Positions 1-11,085 of a stretch of DNA of 64,000 nt are shown here, piece by piece. Source of the DNA: Strongylocentrotus droebachiensis. Taxonomy: Eukaryota > Echinodermata > Echinoidea > Camarodonta > Strongylocentrotidae. The first letter of the stretch is position 1. Each line of letters begins with the position of its first letter. The notes beneath the pieces are model-generated. The model was given only the letters and a program-made list of their open reading frames with translations. It made no database searches and had not been told where the DNA came from. The stretch spans positions 248,001-312,000 of the forward strand of contig JAVYIG010000090.1 in assembly GCA_035222895.1 (NCBI GenBank), in the 5' to 3' direction. A program made the position numbers and the translations under genes.

Positions 1-309
1 TGCCAAAATAAAGTCAGGGTTAGATGTCACAGGTCACCATTCTTTTTAAATTGATATCCAAGTGTACCTATAGCGCAACTGCTTCCTTCCCCATATCCAA
101 AATGCTCCAACCCTGCACACTTTCAAAACTATAATAATAATATACATCATTTATTAGGCACTTAATACGGTCGCTTCTAAGCGCACCGTTGTCTGTCTAC
201 AATTACCAACCAGCACCATGGTGCCTAGAAATATAATATTGGGCACATTAATAATTATATTTATTATCATTATTGTTATTTGCCACAAATCTGTCTTCTT
301 ATTTCATAG
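1..309 (+). other. SLC15 intron (partial) with a LINE-like tail
   Basis: Non-coding sequence before the first visible exon. About 125-200 resembles, in reverse orientation, the microsatellite-tailed LINE 3' ends seen elsewhere in the window (ATAATAATAATAT next to a GCGCTTA-type word). Nothing else is recognised. Confidence 0.4.
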
Positions 310-471
310 GGGACCAAGAAAATTGATTTTGCAGTTGGAGACTATGTCATAAAGTTTGAGCCTGGCTGTTCAGAACTAGGCACTGCTCAATCATTTTCTG
401 CTAGCCTAGGTAGTCAGCTGGTGGAAAGTGTCATAGTGTACAGTTTAGCAAACCAACTCCAGGCTCTTCAG
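310..471 (+). CDS. SLC15A: SLC15 exon a: extracellular domain
   Basis: 54 codons beginning GTKKIDFAVGDYV, between acceptor TTTCATAG and donor GTGAGTG. Phase 0 at both ends. Lies in the membrane-external beta domain of the transporter. The preceding exon is outside the window. Confidence 0.82.
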
Positions 472-3400
472 GTGAGTGAAGTGTTATCCTTTGCTTGGCG
501 CCATAATGTCACTCTTTTCTGTTAATGGGAAAAACACAATTATTAAAAAGTTTTGCAAATAAATTTCTTTTTTCCCCAGCCTTTTAAACTAAATTATTGA
601 CTTGTTTCGTGACATGCTTTTAAGAAATTACACCTGTATAGGTTTATGCAAAGTTAAAGTTGATATTTCAACATGCGATGGATGAGTACTTTCATATATT
701 CTTAAAAGAAATGGTACTTTGTAGGTAGATACATTATCACTGTTCCACTTACATTACATGGCATACATTGTATGTGAGTTTTAACAATTAAATTGTATGG
801 AAATGCTTTTTATATTAACAACCTTCCTGATAATCTGTCTCTCTAGGTCAAAGGTCATTTAGAAAAGTCACATGAAGGACTGGGAAAACTCAGGTAAGAC
901 ATCTGACGATGATGTACATCTTACGAGTTATCAAATCTCTTAAAGGCATTGTTTAACAATGTTAAATCTGAGATGCACGGCCCTACGTGTTATCAGTGTC
1001 TGTAATATGGTATAATATTGAAGCCCTAAAATAAATCGCGCTTCAAAATGATCAAGAAGTGCCTCAAAAAAGTAAAAATCTTTGAGTGACTGGTTTTACC
1101 ATACTTGTTTTTCACCAATAGTCTGTAATGTTATGAAAACCGTTTGGCAAACGCAAAATTTGGTTTTGATTTCCAATCATCAATATCGTGATAATCAGAC
1201 AGGCGATCGGCTTATAAAAGTCATGGGGTTCCTGACTGACCTAAAGGTTTATAATTATGATTGCAGCGTGAGCTAAATCCAGGATTTTGTTTCAGAATCT
1301 GAGACAAAGTTACTGGATCCCTTTAATATCAGCAGATGCATGTAGCTCATACCAGGATTGATGAGTTCTTCTGATTTTTCAAAATGAGCAATATCAAATA
1401 AAAGTTATAAAAATATATCAATTTAAATCACTATTTTTCTTTCTTAAAGAGATGGTTTATTGATTTCAAACTTGACTGAATTTGGTATCATTGCAATCAA
1501 AAAATTACACTGAGTAAAATCATTACATTTGTGTAACTTGTACATTCGAGCGAAATTTATAAAAGTTGATTGAACTTGACGAAAAATCAACCCACTCAAC
1601 GCCCCGGAAACATCGTAAGTCAGCTGATTTGTGAAGTGACGCCACAATATGAACAGCGGGCCGCTCAGCTGAAATGATTGACGACGGTGCGAGATGCAGT
1701 TTGCGTGCTATTCACATGTATTGCATTGACTCTCGAGTAACGCTGTTTACCTTCATCAAAATCCCCTGGAAATATGGATATGGACGAAAACATACTTGAT
1801 TTGAGTTTTGAGGAGATAGAAGAAGGCTCCTCCATGGCATGGTTTTGGTTTTTTTACCTGACTTTAGTCTAGATAAATGGTATAAATATAACTTCCAAAA
1901 AGCGTGTGAATATATCGTCGATGTATTTAGCGTTCAAGTTTCCCGCACCTAGTAGCTGTGCGTGTGTACTCTGTGTGTGCAATATCGCACGTAGGTTACG
2001 TAGTATGCGTGCATCACATCTAGCGCAGCTTGCTAGCCAGCCTAGCCCGTAGCCCAGCGCTCGAGCTAGCCGTGAATTGCGAACCGGACTGATCTGTTTC
2101 TGTCGGTTTATCAGGTCTTACGACTTACTTTATCAAAAATGTAAATTAATCAGCCTAATCACACATGTTTGTAATGAATATCTGGACAATTCTATGTAAA
2201 TTTGTCGCCTACTTTACTCCAAAAGAGTCGTTAGGTTAGCATGCAAAATGTCCTTTGCCTTCCCAGATCAGACACAAATCATACACGCTGAAGTGCCCTC
2301 AGAATATGTGATTAGTTTTCCGATTTTCATGCTCAAATGTGACGGGAAAAAATATAAAAATTAAACAAAAATGTGTAGAAAGTATCATTTATTCAGTGTA
2401 TCTCATTAAAAATGGCAAAAATAGAGGAAATATCACCACTGGTGGTAAATATACAAACAACGTTAACCCATATCTGGAAATTGCAATGGGTATCCAACAT
2501 TGTCCCGAATGTGTGATGTAGGTTGTTCATATTGTGACGTCATCGTTTCGCGTGTAAAATAACGCCGTCAATTCACTTTGTGAGTGGGTTCAGGAAAGGG
2601 TAACAAAATTGCATTTAATTTATTCCTCACAACAGTGAGGGCTTCAAAGGTACTTTGCTCATTTTGTTAATGTTCTCAGCAATCTGTAGAGGTGTAATTT
2701 GCCCATTTTCCACATTTCAATGAACCATCTCTTTAAAAAAAGACAGAAATTAATCCCCAATTCCTTGTTCAGTGTCAGTACATTTGAGTTTGACTACATG
2801 TACATGCATGTATAGTGATTTAAGTCCTGCACATTTTAAAACTATTTTTCCTTTGTATTAAAATAAATAATAACCATTCTGCATTAATCACAAGTTAAAA
2901 CAGAGCATTTGTGTATACAGCATGTAGAACAGACTCTTTCCCATAAAATCAGAAATACTAACTTCAGCATAACAGTACTTCCATCTTCTTGTCCTGATTT
3001 TTAATCATTTTTCTTTCATAGTTTGGGATATTTCATATCCGATACCAATCTACCTTACAATCTGACCGTCTCGATTGAAGACTCCTTGAGGGTTTATAGA
3101 ACACATGTTCTACTCAACAATGTCAGCTCATCTCTGGATGTCGAACCGGGACAGTGAGTATTAAAGATATACCCTGTAGGGCTTTATATTTCAATCCATT
3201 TGCTGGTACATGTATTTGTGAAAATGGATGAAAGTGGATTTACTTTATAAAGCTCTGTGTAAACCCAAACTAAGATGACTCTATGAAGTTTTTATAAAAC
3301 ATGATCATGTATTGTGTGCCTGGCCAGTGAGTATTAAAGACAGGCCTGTACTTTTATAGTTTAAGATACAATCAAGTTGGACTTGCCAACTATGAAATGG

Positions 3401-5992
3401 CTCAATGATCTAATGATGATGATTGTTTCATTTGCTTGTTGACAACAGGTACAATGTTTATGGAGTACCTGTGGGAAATGCCAGTAAAGTCCTCCTGGGT
3501 GACATAGATGTTAAGATGGGTGGTATCTACAGGTTATTGATACAGCCTGCTAATATATCGCAACCAGACACAGTAAGTACCATTTTCTCCTTGGATAGCA
3601 AAATACAACTTATTTTTAAAGCATTGACTGCCAGATAATCCATGATTCCATTATGAAATCATAATCCATCAAATACAAATAACCATTCAAAATGTTGGTA
3701 AGAAAATTCTGCTCTAATACATTACTTTTGAAACGATTACATTTTGTAAAATATTTCTTGAGTTATATTAAAGAAATTTTGAGGGGAATTTACTTTTTTT
3801 GTGTTCAGTGTATATATTTCAAACAGGTTAATATTCAACCTTCTCAATCCATTTATGGTTCTGTGATTGCATATTAAAGGCACAAAACGTTTGAATATTG
3901 ACACACAAATAGTCATCTAAACAATTTGGAGGGAGAAAAAATGAAAATTGCTCTTTATAATTATGATCTGTTTGATCTCTACGATATAGGTTCGTCTAGC
4001 CATACACACAGAGGTCCAGCCTAACAGTGTGTCCATGCTCCTACAAATACCTCAGTATATTATCATCACTTGTGGAGAGATTCTCTTCTCAGTCACAGGT
4101 CTGGAGTTCTCCTACTCACAGGTAGGTGTTAACATGTTTGGTGTAGTGAGAGTGATTGGTGTTTAATTCTATTCTCAGTCACAGGAAGGTGTTAATGTAT
4201 CTGATGTATTAATGGTGTTAGTGTTTAAGTGTTGCATGTTATGATTTCTCTTCTCAGTCACAGGTCTGGAGTTCTCCTACTCACAGGTAGGTGCTAACAA
4301 GTCTGGTGTAGTCTGTTTTGTGTTTGATTCTCTTCTCTGTCACAAGTTTGGTGTAGTAACGGTTTTAGTGTTAGGTGTTTCATTCTCTTTTCAGTCACAG
4401 TTCACAGTCCTCAAACTCACAGGTAGGTGCTAACAAGTCTAGTGTAGTAACAGTGTTATTAGTTGTCATGGTGTTAGTGCAAGGTGTTGATTGAGAGTGA
4501 AGTCTACTAACTCACAGATGGAGATATATACTGTATCTGTATATTTGTTATTGAGAGGTATTGAATTCATGTACAACTTGTATGCTATTACATACATGAA
4601 CATGTAGGTTATCATGAGTTCTTGTAATTTACAATAAAGATCTTCAAACATTCAAAGTAAGGTGTATTTATTGGTTGTACTTGATACAGGCTCCAGCCAG
4701 CATGAAGTCCTGTGTCCAAGCTGCTTGGCTTATGACAGTAGCCTTTGGGAACCTCATCGTCGTTATCATCGCCGAATCTGAAATTATTGAGAGTCAGGTA
4801 AGAAAACAAACCTGGGACCCGTTTCACAAAGCCTTTTTTCAATGACAAATGACAAAAATCTGTGACAAATCTGCTGATATTCAATCAGAAGCAAGGATTT
4901 CAGTAGCTTATAACAAAAACTGTCATTTGTCATTGATGACAAGTTTTGTGAAATGGGGCCCTAGCGTCATATTCTCATATTCTGCCATTCATCAGAAATT
5001 AGACAATGACTGATGTTTTGTCCATGTACATCTTCTTGGATCAAACTGTAAAGCGCTGCAAGAAAAAGGCACGGACTATACTGATTTCTATGCTGATTGG
5101 ATTGGTTCCGTAAAGCAAGTCATGCACTTCAGAATAGTTGAATAGTTGAACTACCGGTAGATAAAAGATCTGTTGACCCAGGTTTTTTAAGTTATTGTCA
5201 TAAATGAACTTTCAAGTGTAGAATTTCGTCTTATAACATTGTTTTTCATTGTGCATTTGGGTATAAAATTATTTGAATGGGAACAAAATGTACCATGAAG
5301 GCCCCCGTTTCTGTATATTAAAAGAGAGAAAAATATTTGCTGTTCTTACTCAAACCACATTGCTCAACACTCCCATCTTTGCCAGTATTGCTGCCCTTGG
5401 CACGGACAGGGTTTAACTACATGTATGTCAGACCCTAATCACACCAAGGAGACCCAATACAAGACCTACTACATGCACAGTCCAAACATTTAAATTATCC
5501 CAGGGCTCAACACTAACAGGTGCCACAGACACAAGGGCACCAAGAATCCATGTTCGGACCCAAAACATTTTGAATTATTTACATAGCGCTCATGGATACA
5601 GACACTACAAATGTCATTACGAACCCTCTTCCAAAAATGTAAGTTTAAAGCCCTGATTATCCTAAAAGCCATGAATCTGCAGGTTTGGAATCGGTATGGA
5701 TTAGGTTAGGGGATGTGAATAAGGTATTATATTATTGAGGCATGTTTCTTTTTTAAATATTTTAAAAATTATTTTTATTCCTTTCTATCAGGCCATGGAG
5801 TTCTTCCTCTTTGCTGGTCTGATGGGTTTCATCATCCTCCTCTTCTCCATCATGGCCTGGTGTTACGTCTATGTCACGCCCAGAAGCCCTGACCTTCAGA
5901 TGCTTGACACTGCAGGCCTGGTCACCAATAGTGATATGGAAGACCCGGGTACAGTGGGATACCAAAGCTTTGATGATTCGGCTCAGAAATGA
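310..5992 (+). CDS. SLC15A: SLC15-family proton/oligopeptide transporter, C-terminal 7 exons (5' part outside window)
   Basis: Coding exons 310-471, 847-893, 3022-3153, 3449-3572, 3990-4121, 4690-4797 and 5792-5992 join in one open frame (301 residues plus TGA), each with AG acceptor and GT donor and compatible phase. Family knowledge: SLC15/PTR2 proteins are plasma-membrane H+-coupled di- and tripeptide symporters with 12 helices and, in PEPT1/PEPT2, a large extracellular beta domain between helices 9 and 10. Visible here: the end of that domain (about residues 1-155), then helix 10 with LLQIPQYIIITCGEI and the hallmark TGLEFSYSQAP, helix 11 (SCVQAAWLMTVAFGN), helix 12 (MEFFLFAGLMGFIILLFS) and a short polar tail ending DDSAQK. 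Vertebrate PEPT1/2 are about 700 residues, so roughly 40% is present. Paralogue (A1 or A2 type) cannot be decided. Confidence 0.92.
847..893 (+). CDS. SLC15A: SLC15 exon b: short extracellular-domain exon
   Basis: 47 bases (VKGHLEKSHEGLGKL plus two bases AG) between CTCTAG and GTAAGA. Chosen because it is the only stretch here with both splice sites that carries phase 0 in and phase 2 out to the next exon. Confidence 0.75.
1448..2732. mobile_element. TTAA-flanked TIR element in SLC15 intron (Kolobok/piggyBac-like target site)
   Basis: Bounded by TTAA at 1444-1447 and 2733-2736. Ends are inverted: AGAGATGGTTTATTGA on the left and TCAATGAACCATCTCT on the right, one mismatch in 16. TTAA duplication is typical of Kolobok and piggyBac. 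The interior holds no long ORF; an ATG at 1774 starts a short acidic reading frame (MDMDENILDLSFEEIEEG...) that stops within 100 bp and could be a transposase remnant, which is a guess. Makes up most of the 2.1-kb intron between exons b and c. Confidence 0.7.
3022..3153 (+). CDS. SLC15A: SLC15 exon c: extracellular domain
   Basis: Encodes LGYFISDTNLPYNLTVSIED and continues to DVEPG; NLT and NVS are possible N-glycosylation sites, fitting an extracellular position. Acceptor TTTCATAG, donor GTGAGT, phases 2 in and 2 out. Confidence 0.85.
3449..3572 (+). CDS. SLC15A: SLC15 exon d: end of extracellular domain
   Basis: Encodes YNVYGVPVGNASKVLLGDID and ends QPANISQPDT; NAS and NIS are possible glycosylation sites. 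Acceptor ACAACAG, donor GTAAGT; ends in phase 0. Confidence 0.87.
3990..4121 (+). CDS. SLC15A: SLC15 exon e: transmembrane helix 10
   Basis: 44 codons with the most conserved piece of the gene, LLQIPQYIIITCGEI then TGLEFSYSQ. Acceptor GATATAG, donor GTAGGT. The 3' end of this exon and its donor are copied in damaged form several times in the next 320 bp. Confidence 0.95.
4160..4450 (+). repeat. Degenerate tandem copies of SLC15 exon e 3' end plus splice donor
   Basis: After the real exon end (4085-4150), the same block, TCTTCTCAGTCACAGGTCTG through CTCACAGGTAGGTG, recurs almost intact at about 4244-4311 and in more damaged forms near 4168, 4328 and 4383. Copies include the GTAGGTG donor and following intron bases, but none carries an upstream acceptor with a complete exon. 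They look like replication-slippage duplicates of an exon-intron junction. Confidence 0.8.
4690..4797 (+). CDS. SLC15A: SLC15 exon f: transmembrane helix 11
   Basis: 36 codons: APASMKSCVQAAWLMTVAFG followed by a hydrophobic run NLIVVIIAESEIIESQ. Continues the FSYSQAP motif across the intron. Acceptor GATACAG, donor GTAAGA. Confidence 0.95.
4814..4961. mobile_element. Short TIR element (MITE) in SLC15 intron
   Basis: Left end GGGACCCGTTTCACAAAGCC and right end CTTGTCATCAATGACAAATG read in reverse form a long imperfect inverted repeat around a small centre; the right terminus is GTTTTGTGAAATGGGGCCC. No coding capacity. A half copy of the same terminus occurs near 7375-7391. Confidence 0.65.
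4962..5791 (+). other. SLC15 intron sequence, no recognised feature
   Basis: Unique-looking AT-rich intron leading to the terminal exon; a polypyrimidine stretch precedes the acceptor at 5790-5791. Nothing else is supported. Confidence 0.5.
5792..5992 (+). CDS. SLC15A: SLC15 terminal coding exon: helix 12 and tail
   Basis: 66 codons plus TGA at 5990-5992. Starts AMEFFLFAGLMGFIILLFSI, a membrane helix, then about 40 polar residues of cytoplasmic tail. Acceptor TCTATCAG. Confidence 0.95.
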   Translation, partial: AMEFFLFAGLMGFIILLFSIMAWCYVYVTPRSPDLQMLDTAGLVTNSDMEDPGTVGYQSFDDSAQK

Positions 5993-6300
5993 TCAACGCT
6001 TCCGGTGAAAACTCAAGACCACATTCCTACTACACAGTCTGTGCGGGCAAGCACTGAATCCAATGACCGGGGTAATAGTATATTTGTAAAGCGCTTTACA
6101 TAGAGACATTGCATTAAGCGCTATATAAAAGTTAAATATTATTATTATTACTAATATTTAAACTAAACTTCGCGTTTAAGCTGCTTATCGTTAGCAAATG
6201 AAGATAATTGAGGTTGATATTTATTCCTTTTTTAAAGTTGACGATTTAATAGACCCAGTGTTAGGTGTAACAGAATGAGTAGAATATAGTCAAAAATATT
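5993..6300 (+). other. Start of SLC15 3' UTR, with LINE tail insertion
   Basis: Follows the TGA. At about 6071-6152 lies AAGCGCTATATAAAAG-type sequence followed by (ATT)n, the microsatellite 3' tail of the LINE family also seen at 14.75 kb. The end of the UTR cannot be placed. Confidence 0.5.
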
Positions 6301-8066
6301 TATTTATTGTTTCTATAGTCCTTGAGGCTTATAGCACATCTCAGCTCATGGAAAAAGTCAGAAGTATATTTAGTTTCAGTGTAGAATGTCATTGTTTGAT
6401 GGGTATTACGTCTGGCATGCGCTTTCAAAAGGATACAGTGTAATGAATTATTTATATCACAATACTTGCTAAGGTCTTTGGATTTACAAAAGTCTGGTAA
6501 AAACTCAAGTATCCAGTATTCATTCATTGCTCCTATGATACTCCTGCCATGTTGCAGGATTCAACTCATATAGATACTCAGAAGGGTGCTATTAAAGTTC
6601 CATTGCAGAATGCCATCTTGTGACCAAGTGATAAACCTGTACACTGTTTACATGTAGGTACATGTATTTGGCATGTTTGTTCATCTAGAAATAGTTAGAA
6701 TTGAACTAGTGATTTTCTTTCAAAATTGTCAAGCTTATGCTCATTCTTTGTGCATAGATTTTGTTTCGTCTAGGTACAGGTTAAAGTTGAACATTCAGAA
6801 ACAAACTATATGTGAGAAGAAAAAGGTTACCTTGAAAAAACAAACATGTTAACGAGTAGTTCTGAAATATTTTCTTGTAGTACTATCCTTGTTGAACTCC
6901 TTTTTGTTTTTATATGGATGTAGGCCACTAGGCCTACCGTAATATTTGTTAATGTGGAGTGCAAGAGAAGAAAAATATTGAGAATTGTTAGTAAATGTAT
7001 CGCGTTCGCTGTGGTTGTATTTTTATTGTGAATCAATTATTAGTGACTCTCTTGCTGGAGGAAAAAAAAATCTTGAAAGTAGATTCTTTATGCCTGGTCA
7101 GGTTGGCCCTGTTTCAATGTAAATTTTGCTGTTAATAATAACTGCCACAATTTTGTAGCTATTTTGCTTTCAGCCAGTCACAGTCAGTACTTTTAGTAGC
7201 ATTTTTCCTGGTCTCCACACTCAATTATATGTTTACATGTATGTATTGGTTTCCAGCTAGAGATTTTTAGGCTCTGTATAAATGAGATGACAAGATCCAT
7301 GTCCAAAATCTTGAAATTTGGGGGTTCCAAGTCTCTGGGCGCCTGTCAGTGTCGAGCCTTGTTTGAAAGTAATTTTTGTGAAACAGGGCCCAAGATATTG
7401 CTCAAATAGGGGTTTGGTCTATCCATTTGAAAAATTTCCATTTCCACCAGTTATTGATGTAGAAGTCTACCTAAATGATATCTCTTTAGCAATCTTAGTT
7501 TTATCAAAATCAAATTAAAATCATTATCAAATATCAAGCACTATCTAATTCAATTTGTCTAATAAATGAAATTCGCTGATTCCAGTTTCTTTTAACAATT
7601 GTTATATCCACATGTAAATGTATTAATCCAAATTCAAATCATTATCAAATATCAAGTAATCTCTGATTCAAATTGTTTAATCAAATTCAGTTATTTCTGA
7701 ACACCCTTGTAGCATTTAATAGTTATATATCTTTTTTTTAATTGCAATTTTCATGATACAAGAGGCCCAGATGTAAGTCACATATGGATTTGAGCTTCCC
7801 ATTCAATATTTTAATCTTCCATCTTCAATTGTCAAAAATAGAGAAATCTACAAATTATATTCCATTTATTTTACTTTAATGGTGATAAAATGTGTTTCAG
7901 AGAAGTGTGGTTGAATGCAATTTAAGATGATATCTGTTATATTTCAATGCTGTCATCGTATGATATATTTTCTGAACATATATGTATAAGCACTGCATAT
8001 TGTTTTTGGAGCTTGTACTATTTTCTGATATGTCTGCCAGTCATCACTATCGCATGTATAAATGTA
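6153..8066. other. Intergenic / possible long 3' UTR, no gene seen
   Basis: AT-rich. Only short random reading frames. Contains one half copy of the GGGCCC...GTTTCAC terminus near 7375-7391. Could be partly 3' UTR of the transporter. Confidence 0.4.
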
Positions 8067-8946
8067 CAGTGCGTCCCAGAAAAAACGAAACCGAGAAGTA
8101 TCAATGTTTTATCATAACTTAATCGCAACCATAATTAATGAATGATACATATTTAGAAAGCTTAGAGTCTCCTCTTTCATGTGATGCTACTCAGATAATG
8201 CATATTTCACGCATGAGTGATTAAAAGCAATTTGAAGGAAGGAAACCAAAAAGACATTTGGCGGGCGGTATCTGAATTTCGAAGAAAAATTCACATTTCT
8301 AGAAAGTTGAGTTTCTGCCCTTTCATATGACACCTCAATCAGGAAAAATGAGCGAGGAATGACAAAGTTCTGTTTGTTTGAAGTAGCCCTTACATTTTCA
8401 TAATTTTAACAAACGAATTCGTTTTCACTGGGTGCCTGCCGTAGCAAAAAGCAGATTTGACAAAAGACTTAACTCCGTTTCGTTGACAATCAGCCATGCA
8501 TGAAGACTCTCGTCTACGGCTGATTGTAAACGAAACGGAGTTAAGTCTTTTGTTAATTTCGTTTATTGATACGGCAGGCAGCCAGTGAAAACGAATTCGT
8601 TTAATAAAATTATGGAAATGCAAGCACTACTTTAAACAAACAGAACTTTGTCATTCCTCGCTCATTTTTCCTGATTGAGGTGTCATATGAAAGGGCAGAA
8701 ACTCAACTTTCTAGAAATGTGAATTTTTCTTCGAAATTCAGATACCGCCCGCCAAATGTCTTTTTGGTTTCCTTCCTTCAAATTGCTTTTAATCAATCAT
8801 GCGTGAAATATGCATTATCTGCGTAGTATCACATGAAAGAGGAGACTCTAAGCTTTCCAAATATGTATCATTCATTAATTATAGTTGTGATTAAGTTATG
8901 ATAAAACATCGATACTTCTCGGTTTCGTTTTTTCTGGGACGCACTG
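8067..8946. mobile_element. 880-bp near-perfect palindromic mariner/Tc1-like MITE
   Basis: Flanked by TA at 8065-8066 and 8947-8948. Left end CAGTGCGTCCCAGAAAAAAC; the right end is its reverse complement. The two arms (about 430 bp each) are complementary nearly to the centre, with a loop of roughly 20-30 bases near 8495-8520. TA target and CAGT-type ends fit the IS630/Tc1/mariner superfamily. No transposase frame is left. Confidence 0.88.
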
Positions 8947-10340
8947 TATATACATGTACAGTCTGTATATGTGTGCTATAGATGTTTATGTATAGTATAG
9001 TTTTGAAGCTTGGTCACATTTATATATTTAAACAAACATGTAGTATATTTGAGGGCAGATCTACTTAGAATATAGAACAAACATGTGATAGTAACTGTTT
9101 GAAGGTCTTGTTTGCATGATTTAATGTCCCTCAGCATCATAACTTTATTGACATGAGCAGCAGATGTACAGATGGGCTTTTAATGATAAAAGGATACAGC
9201 AGAATATTATGCAATCTATCTATTCTCTTAAAATTTGCTGCCTTAATTGATGCTTTTTGTCAAAATTTTGTTACAAAACTTTGCTAAAATTGAAAACTGT
9301 GATCTTGCAAGCCCTTCATAAAATATACTAATTAGAATAAATTTGTTCATAAATTAAACCGTTATACCTGTAAGAACAATTGCACTCCAAAAACTCTACG
9401 CAAATTTGTGATGGCCGTAAATATGTCAACGACATTTCTGTCACCGTCATCTTGTGTTGTATGCAAATCTCTGTTCTACATCCTTACCATAATAGTTGCA
9501 CAATTTAGAAAAACAAAGTGAGTTATTTCTGTTCATTATTGCATCCCCCTTTTCCTCTGAATGGTGCTTTACTTTTTGTATTGAGGCTGATAATCTATAA
9601 AGGCTGATACATTTGATATCCATTTCCTCTATTATAAAGAGGGTCTTGAGTTTGTAAGCTATACACTGTGCTTGTAAAGTAGATATTAAAGTGTTGTTAT
9701 TTTAATTTGCTTTTCTCCCCTTCTATTCATCAGTGCCTATATAGCAAGATTTAGAGTCTGCCTTGATCAAAGCCTTGATTAACATGCCCTAAGAGAGCCC
9801 CCTAAGAGACCCCCCCCCCTCAAAAAAAAAAGTACATAATTGTATACTGTGTTTTGGATGCATACATCAAGCTTTTCATGTTGGTGATTCAAGTATAACA
9901 TACTGTATTGTCACTTTGTCTCACTTTTCACATTTTCACATTCAATACTATAAATGTCATTAGTAATCATAATAATTATATTACATATGGAAATGTAAAT
10001 AACATTGTCCTTGGGATTTAGGTTCTAATTATTGATAAGGATACTATCAACTGGATTTTAGTACAATTAAGCCTTCTATTTAGAATTATGAAGAAAAAAA
10101 ATCAGCATTAAATAGTAGACACAACATCGATACTGTAATTCTAGACTTTGTATTAAAGATACTGATCTGCCTTTGATAGTATATCTGCCTGCATACAGAT
10201 GATTCTATTTTTTAGATACACGTATCTATATTGTATTACCATAACAAGAGAGCCTTGCATGCCTGTGCCTTGTACGTACACATTAGTATTGGTACACTGA
10301 CACATTTTGAGAAATGGAAAATTATGAAAAGAATAGTCTG

Positions 10341-10366
10341 ATATATATATATATATATATATATAT
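10341..10366. repeat. (TA)n microsatellite
   Basis: About 13 uninterrupted TA units. Confidence 0.95.
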
Positions 10367-11045
10367 TTAAATAGTCATTCATGGTAGTGGTCTGCCCTTC
10401 TACATGTTTATGATACATTTATATCCAGTATACACATCTACTTTAAAGCTTGGTTGGATTTTACAATTTGTTCCTTTTTGTGTTTTGATTTGGCAATTTT
10501 ACTCTATATAATGCTTTACATTTTTGTACAACTCTTTTTGGCTGATAGTATATTCACGAGGCTGAATTTTATAGGCTTGAATACTCACTGTGGGAGGCTT
10601 CCAACTTTTTTGCTATGAAAATGATAATTGCCATTGATAAAGCGTTCATTTCAAAGTTAGAATGCACCTCTGATATGTCTTGCCATATTTGTTGTTTCAT
10701 GCAGTCATGATGCTGGTAGTTTGGAAACAATTAGCCTTGATACGTCACTGTTCAATTGTACACCTTCATTACCAAGAACATGAATCAGAGACGATGTTTA
10801 CAACAAATCTTCAAGGCGATTTATAATATTACATCTATCACATACATTATGCAATGTATAACAAGTATTCTGCTATGCATGTACATTGTACATAATACAG
10901 AAGCTAATTTATACTGTTTATCAGGGTGATACAAGTAATTATAGTATCTAGTTCTAGAAATGGCATATATTTTTCTATAAATATTTAGTGTTTAGCATCA
11001 GATTATGAGCAGCTAATTTTTTTTTTTTTTTTCTCTACAAAATTT

Positions 11046-11085
11046 TAAAATTTGGGGGTGCGGCCTTATCGTCGGCAAATACGGT
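11046..11085. repeat. Solo terminus of the GCCGGCAAATACGGTA element family
   Basis: Reads GGGGTGCGGCCTTATCGTCG then GCAAATACGGTA, nearly the same as the termini of the elements at 42800-43387 and 44419-45161. The other end is not found nearby, so it is a fragment. Confidence 0.65.
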
